Positions 42,487 to 50,535 of a stretch of 64,000 nucleotides of DNA are shown here, in pieces; the first letter of the stretch is position 1; every line of letters begins with the position of its first letter. The translations under genes and the position numbers were made by a program. The DNA comes from JBBQKG01 sp038326655. Lineage in GTDB: Bacteria > Actinomycetota > Thermoleophilia > Solirubrobacterales > JBBDJG01. The stretch lies in contig JBBQKG010000008.1 of the NCBI GenBank assembly GCA_038326655.1, positions 1 to 64,000 of the forward strand, given 5' to 3'. A model generated the notes under the pieces. It did not search any database, was not told where the DNA came from, and worked only from the letters and a program-made list of their open reading frames with translations.

Positions 42487-42505
42487 GTACCTAGTGACTA
42501 GGTAC
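42487..42505. promoter_or_regulatory. Probable PadR operator (19-base palindrome)
   Basis: GTACCTAG and its complement CTAGGTAC are separated by TGA, 18 bases upstream of the padR-like start codon. TAGGTAC also occurs as a direct repeat. PadR operators are typically 8-bp inverted repeats with short spacers placed here, which supports autoregulation. Confidence 0.58.
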
Positions 42506-42527
42506 AGCGTGGAGCCATGAACGCAAA

Positions 42528-42551
42528 CGGCCCTGGCGTCTGCCAGGGCCG
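42528..42551 (-). terminator. Hairpin downstream of the histone-like gene
   Basis: A 10-bp perfect stem (CGGCCCTGGC with its complement, 4-base loop) flanked on both sides by complementary AACGCAAA and TTTGCGTT segments. It lies about 30 bases after the stop of the minus-strand gene at 42580. Confidence 0.55.
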
Positions 42552-42579
42552 CATTGAGCTGATTTGCGTTGAGACTAGT

Positions 42580-43095
42580 TCAGCGCTTCTTCGCCGTCGC
42601 GCGCGAGCGCGGTGACGAGCTGCGGCTGCGCGATGAGGCGCTCCGGGTGCTGGCGGTCCGCCGTGTGCTGCCGGTCCGCCGGGCGCTGGTGGTCCGCCGG
42701 GCGCTGGTGCTCCTGCGTGCGGGGGCCTTCCGGGTGGTCGCCTTTGGCGACGCGCCGTCCTGCACGGCTTTCTCAAGCTGTTTGCCGAGATCTTGAGCCG
42801 TCTTGCGAGCCTTCTTCAAGTACTCCTCGATCTCCTTGATCATGCGGCGGGAGCTCGCGTCTGCCTTCGCGCGCGCCGTCTTGATCCGCTTTTCAGCGGC
42901 ATCGAGAGATGTGTGGAATCCGCGAATCGTCGCGTTGCCGCCGGTCGAGCGGCGTGCGCTCGCGGTGCTCTTTCGCGCTGACGACGAACGGCCGCTCGCG
43001 CTGCGGCTTGTTGTGCTCTTGCGCGCTGTCGTCCGCTTCGCGCCTGTCTTCGAGGCGGTCCTGCGGGTTGCTGTTCTGCGAGCAGCTGGAGACAT
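42580..43095 (-). CDS. Histone H1-like basic protein with repetitive Arg/Ser/Thr tails
   Basis: A 171-residue very basic protein. Residues 1-55 and about 118-171 are low-complexity tails built of Ala, Arg, Lys, Ser and Thr, with hexapeptide repeats such as SARRTT and STRRTA near the end. The central 60 residues form a charged helix (DAAEKRIKTARAKADASS, then IEEYLKKARKTAQDLGKQL). The layout resembles histone-H1-like or HupB-tail proteins that compact DNA, but there is no HU fold. AGAGGAG precedes the ATG. A terminator hairpin follows. Confidence 0.7.
   Translation of the reverse strand: MSPAARRTATRRTASKTGAKRTTARKSTTSRSASGRSSSARKSTASARRSTGGNATIRGFHTSLDAAEKRIKTARAKADASSRRMIKEIEEYLKKARKTAQDLGKQLEKAVQDGASPKATTRKAPARRSTSARRTTSARRTGSTRRTASTRSASSRSRSSSPRSRATAKKR
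42650..42721. repeat. Four tandem 18-base repeats in the histone-like gene
   Basis: Units at 42650, 42668, 42686 and 42704, with CTGGTGGTCCGCCGGGCG as the typical unit, encode the six-residue Arg-Arg-Thr repeats of the C-terminal tail. Such an array can change copy number by slippage. Confidence 0.7.
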
Positions 43096-43165
43096 CAAAC
43101 TCCTCTCGCTAGGGGGACTGTGGTGAGGTTTATTTCATACGCCGGATGACAACGCAACCCATACA

Positions 43166-44500
43166 TCACGCAAGCAGGTCGAGTGCAAGCTCCCGGTAAA
43201 ACCGTGACGCGAGCTCGACGTCCTCGATTGCGATGCGCTCGTCGGGCGCGTGGATGAGCGGCGCGGTGTCGAAGAACGACATCGCCCGCTGCGGAAAGAA
43301 GCCGTACGCGACGCATTCCGGAAACGCCTTCCGGAACCAATGGCTGTCGGTGAAGCCGGGCAGCACGATCGGCAGCAACGCGGCGCCTGCGTCGGTGCGC
43401 TCCGCGAAGTCGCCGAGCGCATCGGCGAGCGGGCCGCCGAACGGCGAGCTGTTGCCGACGATGTCTTCCGTGAACTCGAGGCGGTACTCCGTCTCGGCCT
43501 CGGACCCGATCAGCTCCGCGACGCGGTCGCGGACGTGCTCGGCGCCCAGGCCGGGGGGCACCCGGCAGTCGACCTGCACGGTGCAGCGCGAGGGAATCAC
43601 GTTCTCCTTTCGCGACGCGCGGATCATGGTCGGCGAGATCGTCACGTGGAGGGTAGGCTCGAGCTGCGTTGCAAGACGCGGCTCGACGGCGCGAATCCGG
43701 TCGAGCGCGCCGGCGATGTCGGCGGCTTCCCCGACCAGGATCTCCAGCGGCGCTTTGCCCTCCGGATACTCGTCGAAGCCGGGCTGGCGGCCGTCGAGGC
43801 GGCCGAGCACGTCGACCATCCGCAGCAGCGCGTTGTCCCCGATGCGGGGCATCGAAGCATGGCCCGCGCGGCCCGCGGTCTCGAGGCGGAAGCGAAAGAC
43901 GCCTTTCTCCCCCACCACGACCGTGTAGTACCGGCGGCCGTCGAAGTCGAGCACCTCACCTGCGCCTTCGTTCACGATCAGGTCGCAGCGCACCTTCTCG
44001 GGGACCTGCTCGCAGAGCCACCTCGCGCCAATCGTCGCACCCGCCTCCTCGTCACAGGTGACGATCACGATCAGCTCTCCGCTTGCCGGTCGCCACCCCG
44101 AGCGCCCCAGCTCGCATGCCGCCGCGACCTCGCAGGCGACCTGGCCCTTCATGTCCAGTGCGCCTCGTCCCCAGACGAAGCCGTCCCGAACCTCGCCCGA
44201 CCACGGGTCCACCGTCCATTCGGCGGGATCGGCGAGCACCGTGTCGACATGCCCCTGCAGGCAAAGACGCGGTCCGTCGGAGCGGCCGGGCAACCGCGCG
44301 ATCAGGTTCGGGCGATCGGGCTCGACACCGATCAGCTCACAGTCGAAGCCCGCTCCTTCGAGCTCAGCGCGCAGCAGCTCCTGGGCGACGCGCTCGTTCC
44401 CGGGCGGGTTGACGGTGTTGTGCTGGATCAGCCGCCGCAGCAGCGACGTTGCATCTTGCGCGAGCGCCACGAGTTGCCTCCCCGCGCCATCATCGCGCAT
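43166..44500 (-). CDS. M20 family metallopeptidase (second copy)
   Basis: A 444-residue M20 hydrolase with LQGHVDTVLAD, GRGALDMKGQ and VTCDEEAGATIG for the two-metal site, and GRAGHASMPRIGDNALL in the dimerisation domain. ArgE/DapE-like enzymes cleave N-acyl or peptide bonds. Its 5' end overlaps the end of the membrane protein gene at 44490 by 11 bases, so both are probably co-transcribed. Confidence 0.87.
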   Translation of the reverse strand: MRDDGAGRQLVALAQDATSLLRRLIQHNTVNPPGNERVAQELLRAELEGAGFDCELIGVEPDRPNLIARLPGRSDGPRLCLQGHVDTVLADPAEWTVDPWSGEVRDGFVWGRGALDMKGQVACEVAAACELGRSGWRPASGELIVIVTCDEEAGATIGARWLCEQVPEKVRCDLIVNEGAGEVLDFDGRRYYTVVVGEKGVFRFRLETAGRAGHASMPRIGDNALLRMVDVLGRLDGRQPGFDEYPEGKAPLEILVGEAADIAGALDRIRAVEPRLATQLEPTLHVTISPTMIRASRKENVIPSRCTVQVDCRVPPGLGAEHVRDRVAELIGSEAETEYRLEFTEDIVGNSSPFGGPLADALGDFAERTDAGAALLPIVLPGFTDSHWFRKAFPECVAYGFFPQRAMSFFDTAPLIHAPDERIAIEDVELASRFYRELALDLLA

Positions 44501-45179
44501 CTGCCCGGACAGGCGCTTCCGCAGTGCGCAGCAGCGACGCGCTCACCGCGAGCACCCAGGCGACCCAGGCGAGTAGCACGGCCAGGGCGACGGCGCCGGT
44601 CGGCGAGAAGTCCCCGGACTCGACGAAGACTGCGCATCCCGCCACCAGCCATGCCGGAACGAGCAGCAAGCCGAGCCACGTCACCGGAGCCGGCAGCAGC
44701 GACGTTCGGTGGGCCACGATCGCGGTGGCGCCGGTGAGCGCCGCCAGCGGGAAGGCGACGAGCGCGCCCGAGATCGCCTGCGCGTCATAGAGGGCGCGGA
44801 TCACGTATTGATCGGCTTCCGCGGCGATGCGCGTGGCCAGCACGTCGTTTGCGACCGTGCCCCAGAGCGCGAGCGCAAGGGCGAGCGCGCCGGCGCCCGT
44901 GACGATTCCAGAGACGCGCCCGGCACCTCCCTCCGCACGCGCGAGAGCAGCGCGAAGGCTCCCGAGGAACCAGAGGAAGAAGAATGCCGCAAGCCCGGTG
45001 AGGTATGCGTTTGCCTGAAACCCGGAAGCATGGTCGACGTAGAACGCCTTGATGTCGCCGGCCGGGTCGTTGAGCGCCGGCGGCGAAGCAGGCACGACCA
45101 CGAACGACGCGATCAGGAACGCCACGAACGCAAAGCCTGACGCCGCGCCGACCCGCTCCCACATCGCTGCTCGGTTCAC
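44490..45179 (-). CDS. Hypothetical membrane protein with six or more TM segments
   Basis: A 229-residue integral membrane protein with about six hydrophobic helices, for instance AFVAFLIASFVVVPASP, LTGLAAFFFLWFLGSL and WLGLLLVPAWLVAGCAVFV. I do not recognise a family, though DUF4386-like proteins look similar. The GTG at 45179 follows AAGGGAGAGC and is preferred to an ATG at 45230. It is divergent from arsR and overlaps the M20 gene downstream. Confidence 0.68.
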   Translation of the reverse strand: MNRAAMWERVGAASGFAFVAFLIASFVVVPASPPALNDPAGDIKAFYVDHASGFQANAYLTGLAAFFFLWFLGSLRAALARAEGGAGRVSGIVTGAGALALALALWGTVANDVLATRIAAEADQYVIRALYDAQAISGALVAFPLAALTGATAIVAHRTSLLPAPVTWLGLLLVPAWLVAGCAVFVESGDFSPTGAVALAVLLAWVAWVLAVSASLLRTAEAPVRADAR

Positions 45180-45251
45180 CGCTCTCCCTTCGCTGGCAGC
45201 AGTTACCGGGGGGATGCTGTCACCCCCCACCGACGGAAGCGAAAGGTCTAC

Positions 45252-45267
45252 ATTGACGTCTATCGAT
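45252..45267. promoter_or_regulatory. Possible ArsR operator
   Basis: An imperfect inverted repeat, ATTGA followed six bases later by TCGAT, in an unusually AT-rich stretch 24-39 bases before the arsR start. ArsR operators have this general form. The match is weak. Confidence 0.35.
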
Positions 45268-45290
45268 TCACTCTGCTAGTAATTAGATTG

Positions 45291-45644
45291 ATGAGCGTCG
45301 ACCTAACACTTGCGCCAAAGCAGAAGCGGCCGCCAGGCGAGCCGTGCTGCGAGCCGCTCGTGCACCCCTCCGTATCGCCCGCAGAGGCGCGCCGGCTGGG
45401 GGCTGTTGCGAAGGCGCTCGCGGACCCGATCCGCGTTCAGCTCGTCGATGTCCTGCGGCGTCACCCCGGCAAGGTGTGCGTGTGCGAGCTCACGCCGCTG
45501 TTCGAAGTCGCCCAGCCCACCGTCTCGCACCACCTGAAGGTGCTGCGCGAGGCCGGCCTCGTGGGAGTCGAGCGAAAAGGGCTCTGGGCCTACTACTACG
45601 TGAATCCCGAAGCGACAAAGGAGCTCCAGCAATGGCTGAGATGA
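45291..45644 (+). CDS. arsR: ArsR family metalloregulator, arsenic-type
   Basis: A 117-residue winged-helix repressor. The metal site CVCELT in the recognition region is the arsenic-sensing motif of ArsR proteins, and a CCEP pair near residue 17 may add a ligand. The helix-turn-helix is VAQPTVSHHLKVLREAGLV. As(III) binding would release it from DNA. TTG-ATG occurs at the start, and I use the ATG at 45291. Its stop overlaps the arsI gene, giving an operon with arsI, an R2-like gene and arsC. Confidence 0.87.
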   Translation: MSVDLTLAPKQKRPPGEPCCEPLVHPSVSPAEARRLGAVAKALADPIRVQLVDVLRRHPGKVCVCELTPLFEVAQPTVSHHLKVLREAGLVGVERKGLWAYYYVNPEATKELQQWLR

Positions 45645-46048
45645 AGCCTCACCTCGCAATCACGGTGTCGGACGTGGACCGGTCCGTACCGTTCTACCGT
45701 GCCCTCCTCGACCACGATCCCGCCAAGCTGAGGCCCGGCTATGCAAAGTTCGAGCCGGCCAACCCGCCGATCGTGCTGACGCTGATCGAGGGGAAGCGCG
45801 GCGACGAGCTGGGCGCCTTCAACCACGGCGGCATCAAGGTGACCTCGACCGACGCCGTGCTCGCGACCCGGCTGCGACTCCAGGAGGCCGGCCTGGCGAC
45901 CTTCGACGAGATGGACACCGAGTGCTGCTACGCGCGCCAGGACAAGATCTGGGTTCGCGACCCCGACGGCACGCCATGGGAGGTCTTCACCGTCCTCGAG
46001 GACGTGGAACACGAAACCCGCCGGCCGGCCGGCGCCTGCTGCGCATGA
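45632..46048 (+). CDS. arsI: ArsI/CadI-type C-As lyase (VOC family)
   Basis: A 138-residue VOC protein of the ArsI/CadI group. It carries MDTECCYARQDKIWVRDPDG with the Cys-Cys pair that binds trivalent organoarsenicals, a metal Glu in PWEVFTVLED, an HLAITVSDVDRSVPFYRALL start and a Cys-rich end GACCA. ArsI uses Fe(II) and oxygen to cleave carbon-arsenic bonds, and CadI is a cadmium-induced relative. Operon position next to arsR and arsC favours ArsI. Its stop overlaps the ATG at 46045. Confidence 0.84.
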   Translation: MAEMKPHLAITVSDVDRSVPFYRALLDHDPAKLRPGYAKFEPANPPIVLTLIEGKRGDELGAFNHGGIKVTSTDAVLATRLRLQEAGLATFDEMDTECCYARQDKIWVRDPDGTPWEVFTVLEDVEHETRRPAGACCA

Positions 46049-46886
46049 GCGCCGCGACCGCCCACGGCAGGCTGCGACGCCCCAGGAGCTGTACGAGGAC
46101 TGGGAGCGCGCCCACTGGGCCGCGCAGGACGTCGAGCTCGAGCGTGACCGGGCGGACTGGGAGGCGCTCGACGAGCGCGAGCGCTCGCTCCTCTACTGGG
46201 TGCTGAGCTCGCTGATCGTTGCCGAGGAGCGGATCTCGACCCAGTTCTGCGGCCTCGTGCTGGCCCAGGACGACGAGGAGGAGGGCAGCTACCTCTCGAC
46301 GCAGCTCGTCGACGAGGTGCGCCACATGCAGTTCTACGCTCGCTTCCAGAACGAGGTGATCGCCGACCCAGCCGCGATCGGGTCTCATGTCGGGCGGGCG
46401 CGCGAGGTACTCGGTGAGCCGTTCGAAAAGGTCTTCGACGAGGCGCTCGTGGACGCTCACGAGCGCCTTTGCCGCGAGCCGCGAAACCGCGCGGCGAAAG
46501 TCGACTTCGTGACGATCTACCACATGGTGATCGAGGGCACGTTGGGACTCACCGCGTCGCAGTTCCTGCTCGACTTCCTCGGCCGACGCGGAATCCTGCC
46601 GGGGTTCGTGGAGGGCTACGGCCGGATCTCCGCCGACGAGCAGCGCCACATCGCCTACGGCACCGAGTTCCTGCAGCGTGCAGTGCGCGACGACGCATCG
46701 ATCGCGCTGGTGGTCCGGGAACGGCTCGTCGACCTGCTGCCGGCGGTCGCGCAGTCGGTCTCTCCCCCGAGTGAGGGTGCCTGGGACGTGCTGGGCGTCG
46801 AGGACGGCGCGCTCGCCGAGTTCGGGCTGAACGCGCTCACGCGGCGGCTGAAGATCGTCGGCGTCTCACTCGAGCAGCCCGTGTGA
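46045..46886 (+). CDS. R2-like ferritin-superfamily oxidase (RNR small-subunit-like), apparent 5' frameshift
   Basis: The main frame encodes a di-metal four-helix protein. Ligand stretches are IVAEERISTQF (Glu), VDEVRHMQFY (Glu and His), MVIEGTLGLTASQF (Glu) and SADEQRHIAY (Glu and His), as in R2 and R2-like ligand-binding oxidases. Read upstream it continues PQELYEDWERAHWAA, but no start codon exists in that frame before GTG 46200. The ATG at 46045, which overlaps the arsI stop, is in another frame. One extra C in the CCCC run near 46080 would join them. Sitting between arsI and arsC, it may oxidise an arsenic species or supply iron, which is speculative. Confidence 0.7.
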
Positions 46887-46911
46887 GCGCACCACGGCCA
46901 CGGGAGGCCTG

Positions 46912-47313
46912 ATGGCGCACGTGCTCTTCGTCTGCTTGCACAACGCCGGCCGCTCGCAGATGAGCGAGGCGCTCTTCACGCGGGCGGCGGCCGGCCGCCA
47001 CGAGGCGCGCTCGGCCGGCACCAAGCCCGGCGACCGTGTGCATCCCGAGGTGGTGGCCGCGATGCGCGAGCTCGGCATCGACCTTGCCGACCGGCATCCC
47101 CGGGGCCTCACCACCGAGCTCGCGGAGTGGGCTGACGTGATCGTGACGATGGGATGCGGCGACGAATGCCCGTACATCCCGGGCAAGCGCTACCTCGACT
47201 GGGACCTGCCTGATCCGAGGCGGCTGCCGGTCGAGCACGTTCGCGTGATCCGGGACGAGATCGCCGACCGCGTGCAGGCGCTCGCGGACGAGCTCGGGAC
47301 TTCGCCTGCCTAG
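46912..47313 (+). CDS. arsC: Arsenate reductase (ArsC, low-molecular-weight phosphatase fold)
   Basis: A 133-residue reductase. The P-loop CLHNAGRSQ at residues 8-16 (Cx5R) opens the protein, and the second and third redox cysteines are in TMGCGDECPYIPGKRYLDW, followed by the Asp-Pro loop DLPDPR. It reduces As(V) to As(III) with thioredoxin or mycothiol as the electron donor. It is the last gene of the ars operon. No arsenite efflux gene (acr3 or arsB) is present in the window. Confidence 0.87.
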   Translation: MAHVLFVCLHNAGRSQMSEALFTRAAAGRHEARSAGTKPGDRVHPEVVAAMRELGIDLADRHPRGLTTELAEWADVIVTMGCGDECPYIPGKRYLDWDLPDPRRLPVEHVRVIRDEIADRVQALADELGTSPA

Positions 47314-48344
47314 GGTGACAGCACGATTTTGAGGGCTTCCCTGTTCGCGTAGGCCGCGTAGGCCTCGGGCGCGTCGTCGAGCGTCATGTGACGGCTCACG
47401 AGCGGCGTCGGGTCGAGCACGCCCGCGGCCATCATGCCGAGCACGGCGTCGACGTGGGCGATCACGTTGGCGCGTCCGGAGCGCAGCGAGAGCGCCTTGA
47501 TCCAGATGATCCCCATGTGCACCTCGACGCGCTCGGCGTAGACGCCGATCGCGGAGATGGTGCCGGCCTTGCGCGTCATCCGGGCCGCCATCTCCAGTAC
47601 CTCGGGGTGGCCGACCGCGTCCACGCAGACGTCAGCGCCTCGGTTCTCGCTGGCCTCGTTCACCGCCGCGCGGGGGTTCTCCTCGGTCAGGTGGACGGCC
47701 TCGGCGCCGAACCCCCGCGCCACCTCCAGCCGATCGGCGACGGTGTCGATCGCCACCACGCGAGCGGCGCCCGCCGCCCTTGCGACCTGCACCGCGCACA
47801 GGCCGACGGGGCCAAGCCCGAGCACCGCGACGACGTCGCCCGGCCGCACCCCCGCTTCCACGACCGCGTGGTAGCCGGTTCCCATGACGTCGCCGGCGAA
47901 GAGCGCGACGTCGTCGGAGATTCCCTCGGGCACCCGCCGCAGCGTGAGGTTGGCGCGCGGGACCAGCACCTGCTCGGCCTGCGCGCCCTGCAGCGATCCG
48001 AGCGTCGCACCGTGCCCGAACACGCGTGCCTCTTCGCAGGCGTGGTACGCGCCCCGCATGCAGAAGAAGCACGACCCGCAGGCGGTATGGAAGCAGCCGA
48101 GCACACGGTCGCCGGTGCTCACCCGTGTGACCGCGTCGCCCACCGCGAGCACCGTGCCGACGAACTCATGCCCGATCACGAATCCGGGCTCTACCTTCAC
48201 GCGGCCGTGGTAGATGTGGAGGTCCGAGCCGCAGATGCCGGTTGCCTCGACACGCACGATTGCGTCGTCGAGCGCGATCAGCTCCGGCTCGGGGCGGTCC
48301 TCCAGCGCGACGCGGCCGGGCTCCTGGAACGTGACCGCGCGCAA
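47310..48344 (-). CDS. Zinc-dependent alcohol dehydrogenase (MDR family)
   Basis: A 344-residue medium-chain dehydrogenase. The catalytic zinc site is visible in ATGICGSDLHIYHG and IGHEFVGTV, the structural zinc cysteines in ACGSCFFCMRGAYHAC, and the NAD loop in VLGLGPVGLCAVQVA. It resembles formaldehyde or threonine dehydrogenase-like members. The TTG start is one base after the stop of the SDR gene, so the two are coupled. Its 3' end overlaps the end of arsC on the other strand by four bases. Confidence 0.88.
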   Translation of the reverse strand: MRAVTFQEPGRVALEDRPEPELIALDDAIVRVEATGICGSDLHIYHGRVKVEPGFVIGHEFVGTVLAVGDAVTRVSTGDRVLGCFHTACGSCFFCMRGAYHACEEARVFGHGATLGSLQGAQAEQVLVPRANLTLRRVPEGISDDVALFAGDVMGTGYHAVVEAGVRPGDVVAVLGLGPVGLCAVQVARAAGAARVVAIDTVADRLEVARGFGAEAVHLTEENPRAAVNEASENRGADVCVDAVGHPEVLEMAARMTRKAGTISAIGVYAERVEVHMGIIWIKALSLRSGRANVIAHVDAVLGMMAAGVLDPTPLVSRHMTLDDAPEAYAAYANREALKIVLSP

Positions 48345-48345
48345 G

Positions 48346-49104
48346 TCAGCGTCGCTGTCCGGCGGGCCGCACGAGGACCTCGTTCACGGCGACACGATCC
48401 GGCGACGCGACCGCGTAGAGGATTGCCTGTGCGATGTCGCCCGCCTCGAGCGGCTCCCCGATCTCCTTGCGCATGTTGTCGATTGCGTCCACCACCATTG
48501 GGTGGGTGTTGTGACCCTGGAGCTCGGTCGTGACGAACCCGGGCTCGACCACCGTGACCTTCACGTTCGCGGCGGCGACCTCCTGGCGCAACGCCTCCGA
48601 GAACGCGTTCACGCCGAACTTGGTGAGGTTGTAAACGGCGGACCCGAAGTTAGCGAAGCGGCCGGCGACCGAGGAGATGTTCACGATCTGGCCGCTGCCC
48701 TGCTCCCCCATGATCGGCAGCGTGGCGTGCGTGCAGTACAGGAGCCCGAGGAGGTTCACCTCGATCATCTGCCGCCACTCGCTCGTGTCTGCGCCGATCA
48801 CCGGGCCGAGCAACATCACGCCGGCGTTGTTCACGAGGATGTCGAGCCTGCCGAGCTGCTCCTTCGTCTCCCGGATGAAACGGTTTGCCTGCTCCTCGTC
48901 GGTGACGTCGGTCTCGATCGCGATCGCCTTGCCGCCGGCGTCGGCGATGCGCTTGGCGAGCTGCTCGATGCGCTCCGAGCGCCGTGCTGCAAGGGACACC
49001 GCAGCGCCCGCCTCCGCCAACGTGAGCGCGGTCGCCTCGCCGATTCCGGAAGATGCGCCCGTGATTGCGGCCACCTTCCCCGAGAGATCGGTGGTTCCGT
49101 TCAT
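48346..49104 (-). CDS. SDR family oxidoreductase
   Basis: A 252-residue classical SDR with TGASSGIGEATAL, LVNNAGVMLLG, NISSVAGRFANFGSAVYNLTK (with active Ser, Tyr and Lys) and PGFVTTELQGH. It is close to the YdfG/serine dehydrogenase branch. It lies between an NAD-dependent epimerase (ATGA overlap at 49101-49104) and a zinc alcohol dehydrogenase, so the three probably form one redox operon of unknown pathway. Confidence 0.88.
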   Translation of the reverse strand: MNGTTDLSGKVAAITGASSGIGEATALTLAEAGAAVSLAARRSERIEQLAKRIADAGGKAIAIETDVTDEEQANRFIRETKEQLGRLDILVNNAGVMLLGPVIGADTSEWRQMIEVNLLGLLYCTHATLPIMGEQGSGQIVNISSVAGRFANFGSAVYNLTKFGVNAFSEALRQEVAAANVKVTVVEPGFVTTELQGHNTHPMVVDAIDNMRKEIGEPLEAGDIAQAILYAVASPDRVAVNEVLVRPAGQRR

Positions 49105-50075
49105 GTCGGTCTCCCTTCGAGTGTTTGCCTGAGCCCGGTGTCCATGTCGCGCCGCGCGTAGCCGAGCTCGCGGCGCGCCTTCTCGTCAGTCGCCCAATAC
49201 GTGACGCCGTCCGAGCTGCGGATCAGCTCGCGCAGGTTCGGCGGGAACCCGAGCACCTTTCCGACCACGGGCCCGATCGGGATCGCCATCTTCATCAGCG
49301 GCGCGGGCAGCGCGTGGCTCGGCGCCTTGCGGTCGGACAGACCCGCAACCTTCCTGATCAGGTCACCCATCGTCGAGAGCTCCCCGCCGAGCACGTACGA
49401 CTGGCCCGACTCGCCCTTGTCGTAGGCCAGCAGGATCCCGTCGGCGACGTCGTCCACGTGCACGAGGTTGAACCCGGCCTCGGGGAACATGAGCATCTTC
49501 AGCTTGCCGGTGCGCGTCTGGTCGATGATGTTCCCGAGCTCGGAGTGGTCGCCGGGCCCGTATACGCCCCCGGGCTGCACGATCACGATCGGCGCGCCCT
49601 TCGCGATGCGGTCCAGGGCGACCTCGTGGGACAGAAACTTGGTCTCCTCGTACCAGGACAGGAAGTCTTCGCCGTTGCGCCGGTAGGTCTCGTCGACCAC
49701 CTGGCCGTGCGTGTTGCCGAACACGCCCACGGTCGAGACGTAGACGGTCCGCCTGACGTTCGCCTCGGTCGCGGCGTCGAGCACGCGCTCGGTGCCGCGC
49801 ACGTTGGACTCGTACATCGCATCGTGCTCGGAGGCCGGGATCCCGACCTTGTAGACGGCGGCCACATGGAAGACCGCGTCGCAGCCCTGCATCCCTCTTC
49901 GAATCGCGTCGGTCGCGGACAGGTCGCCCTCGACGATCTCGCAGCCGCGCTCCGCAAGTTCGCCCGCGCGCCCCGCCGACCTGACGAGCGCGACGACCTC
50001 GTCGCGCCGCGCGCGCAGCCTCTGCACGAGCCGGCCACCGATGAAACCGGTGCCGCCCGTCACGAAAGCCCTCAT
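49101..50075 (-). CDS. NAD-dependent epimerase/dehydratase family protein
   Basis: A 324-residue extended SDR with VTGGTGFIGGRLVQRL at the N-terminus, VYVSTVGVFGNTHG, the active YEETK and PGGVYGPGDHSELG. It belongs to the dihydroflavonol-reductase/HpnA-like group. HpnA converts hopanoid side-chain intermediates, but no hopanoid genes are near, so I do not assign that role. It is first in the three-gene dehydrogenase operon. Confidence 0.87.
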   Translation of the reverse strand: MRAFVTGGTGFIGGRLVQRLRARRDEVVALVRSAGRAGELAERGCEIVEGDLSATDAIRRGMQGCDAVFHVAAVYKVGIPASEHDAMYESNVRGTERVLDAATEANVRRTVYVSTVGVFGNTHGQVVDETYRRNGEDFLSWYEETKFLSHEVALDRIAKGAPIVIVQPGGVYGPGDHSELGNIIDQTRTGKLKMLMFPEAGFNLVHVDDVADGILLAYDKGESGQSYVLGGELSTMGDLIRKVAGLSDRKAPSHALPAPLMKMAIPIGPVVGKVLGFPPNLRELIRSSDGVTYWATDEKARRELGYARRDMDTGLRQTLEGRPT

Positions 50076-50239
50076 CTCGCTCCCTTCGGTGTCCGGAACG
50101 CCCCTCGTGTCGCAGGCGCGCCGATCGCGCCTCCCGCGATCACGGCGCGGATACTAGTCCGCCGCATCCCTAAGCTTCGCGACGTGGCCCACGCCGGACA
50201 GATCCTTCGCAATCCCGTCCCGGGCCACGGGTCGCGGAC

Positions 50240-50527
50240 GTGAAGGCCCCGTGGCGACGGGCAGCCCGCGCGGGGTCGCCGCGCGATCACCTGCACGTCG
50301 GCGATCCGAGCTTCGACGAGTGGGACGTGGTCCACGACTTCGAAGACGTGCAGACCGCGCGGGCCTGGCGACAGCACCTGGAGGAAGCGGGCGTCGAGGC
50401 GGCGATCACCGCGGACTGGCCGCTCGACCATTTCGGCCGTGGGGATATCGCCCTGCGGGTCCCACCCGGCCGCTGGAGCGAGGCAGAGGACTTCTTGAGC
50501 GGTTTGGCCGACGACGATGACTATTGA
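50240..50527 (+). CDS. Hypothetical DUF2007-like small protein
   Basis: A 95-residue acidic protein. WDVVHDFEDVQTARAWRQHL and LRVPPGRWSEAEDFL give a ferredoxin-like alpha/beta pattern reminiscent of DUF2007 signal-transducing proteins. The N-terminal 25 residues are basic and may not be translated if a later start is used. Its stop overlaps a possible TTG start of pyk, suggesting co-transcription. Confidence 0.56.
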   Translation: MKAPWRRAARAGSPRDHLHVGDPSFDEWDVVHDFEDVQTARAWRQHLEEAGVEAAITADWPLDHFGRGDIALRVPPGRWSEAEDFLSGLADDDDY

Positions 50528-50535
50528 TTAGGGCA

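Noticed and set aside
42650..42721. Tandem repeats considered as a CRISPR-like or non-coding array
   Set aside because: Units are contiguous without spacers, in frame, and encode the repetitive tail of the basic protein.
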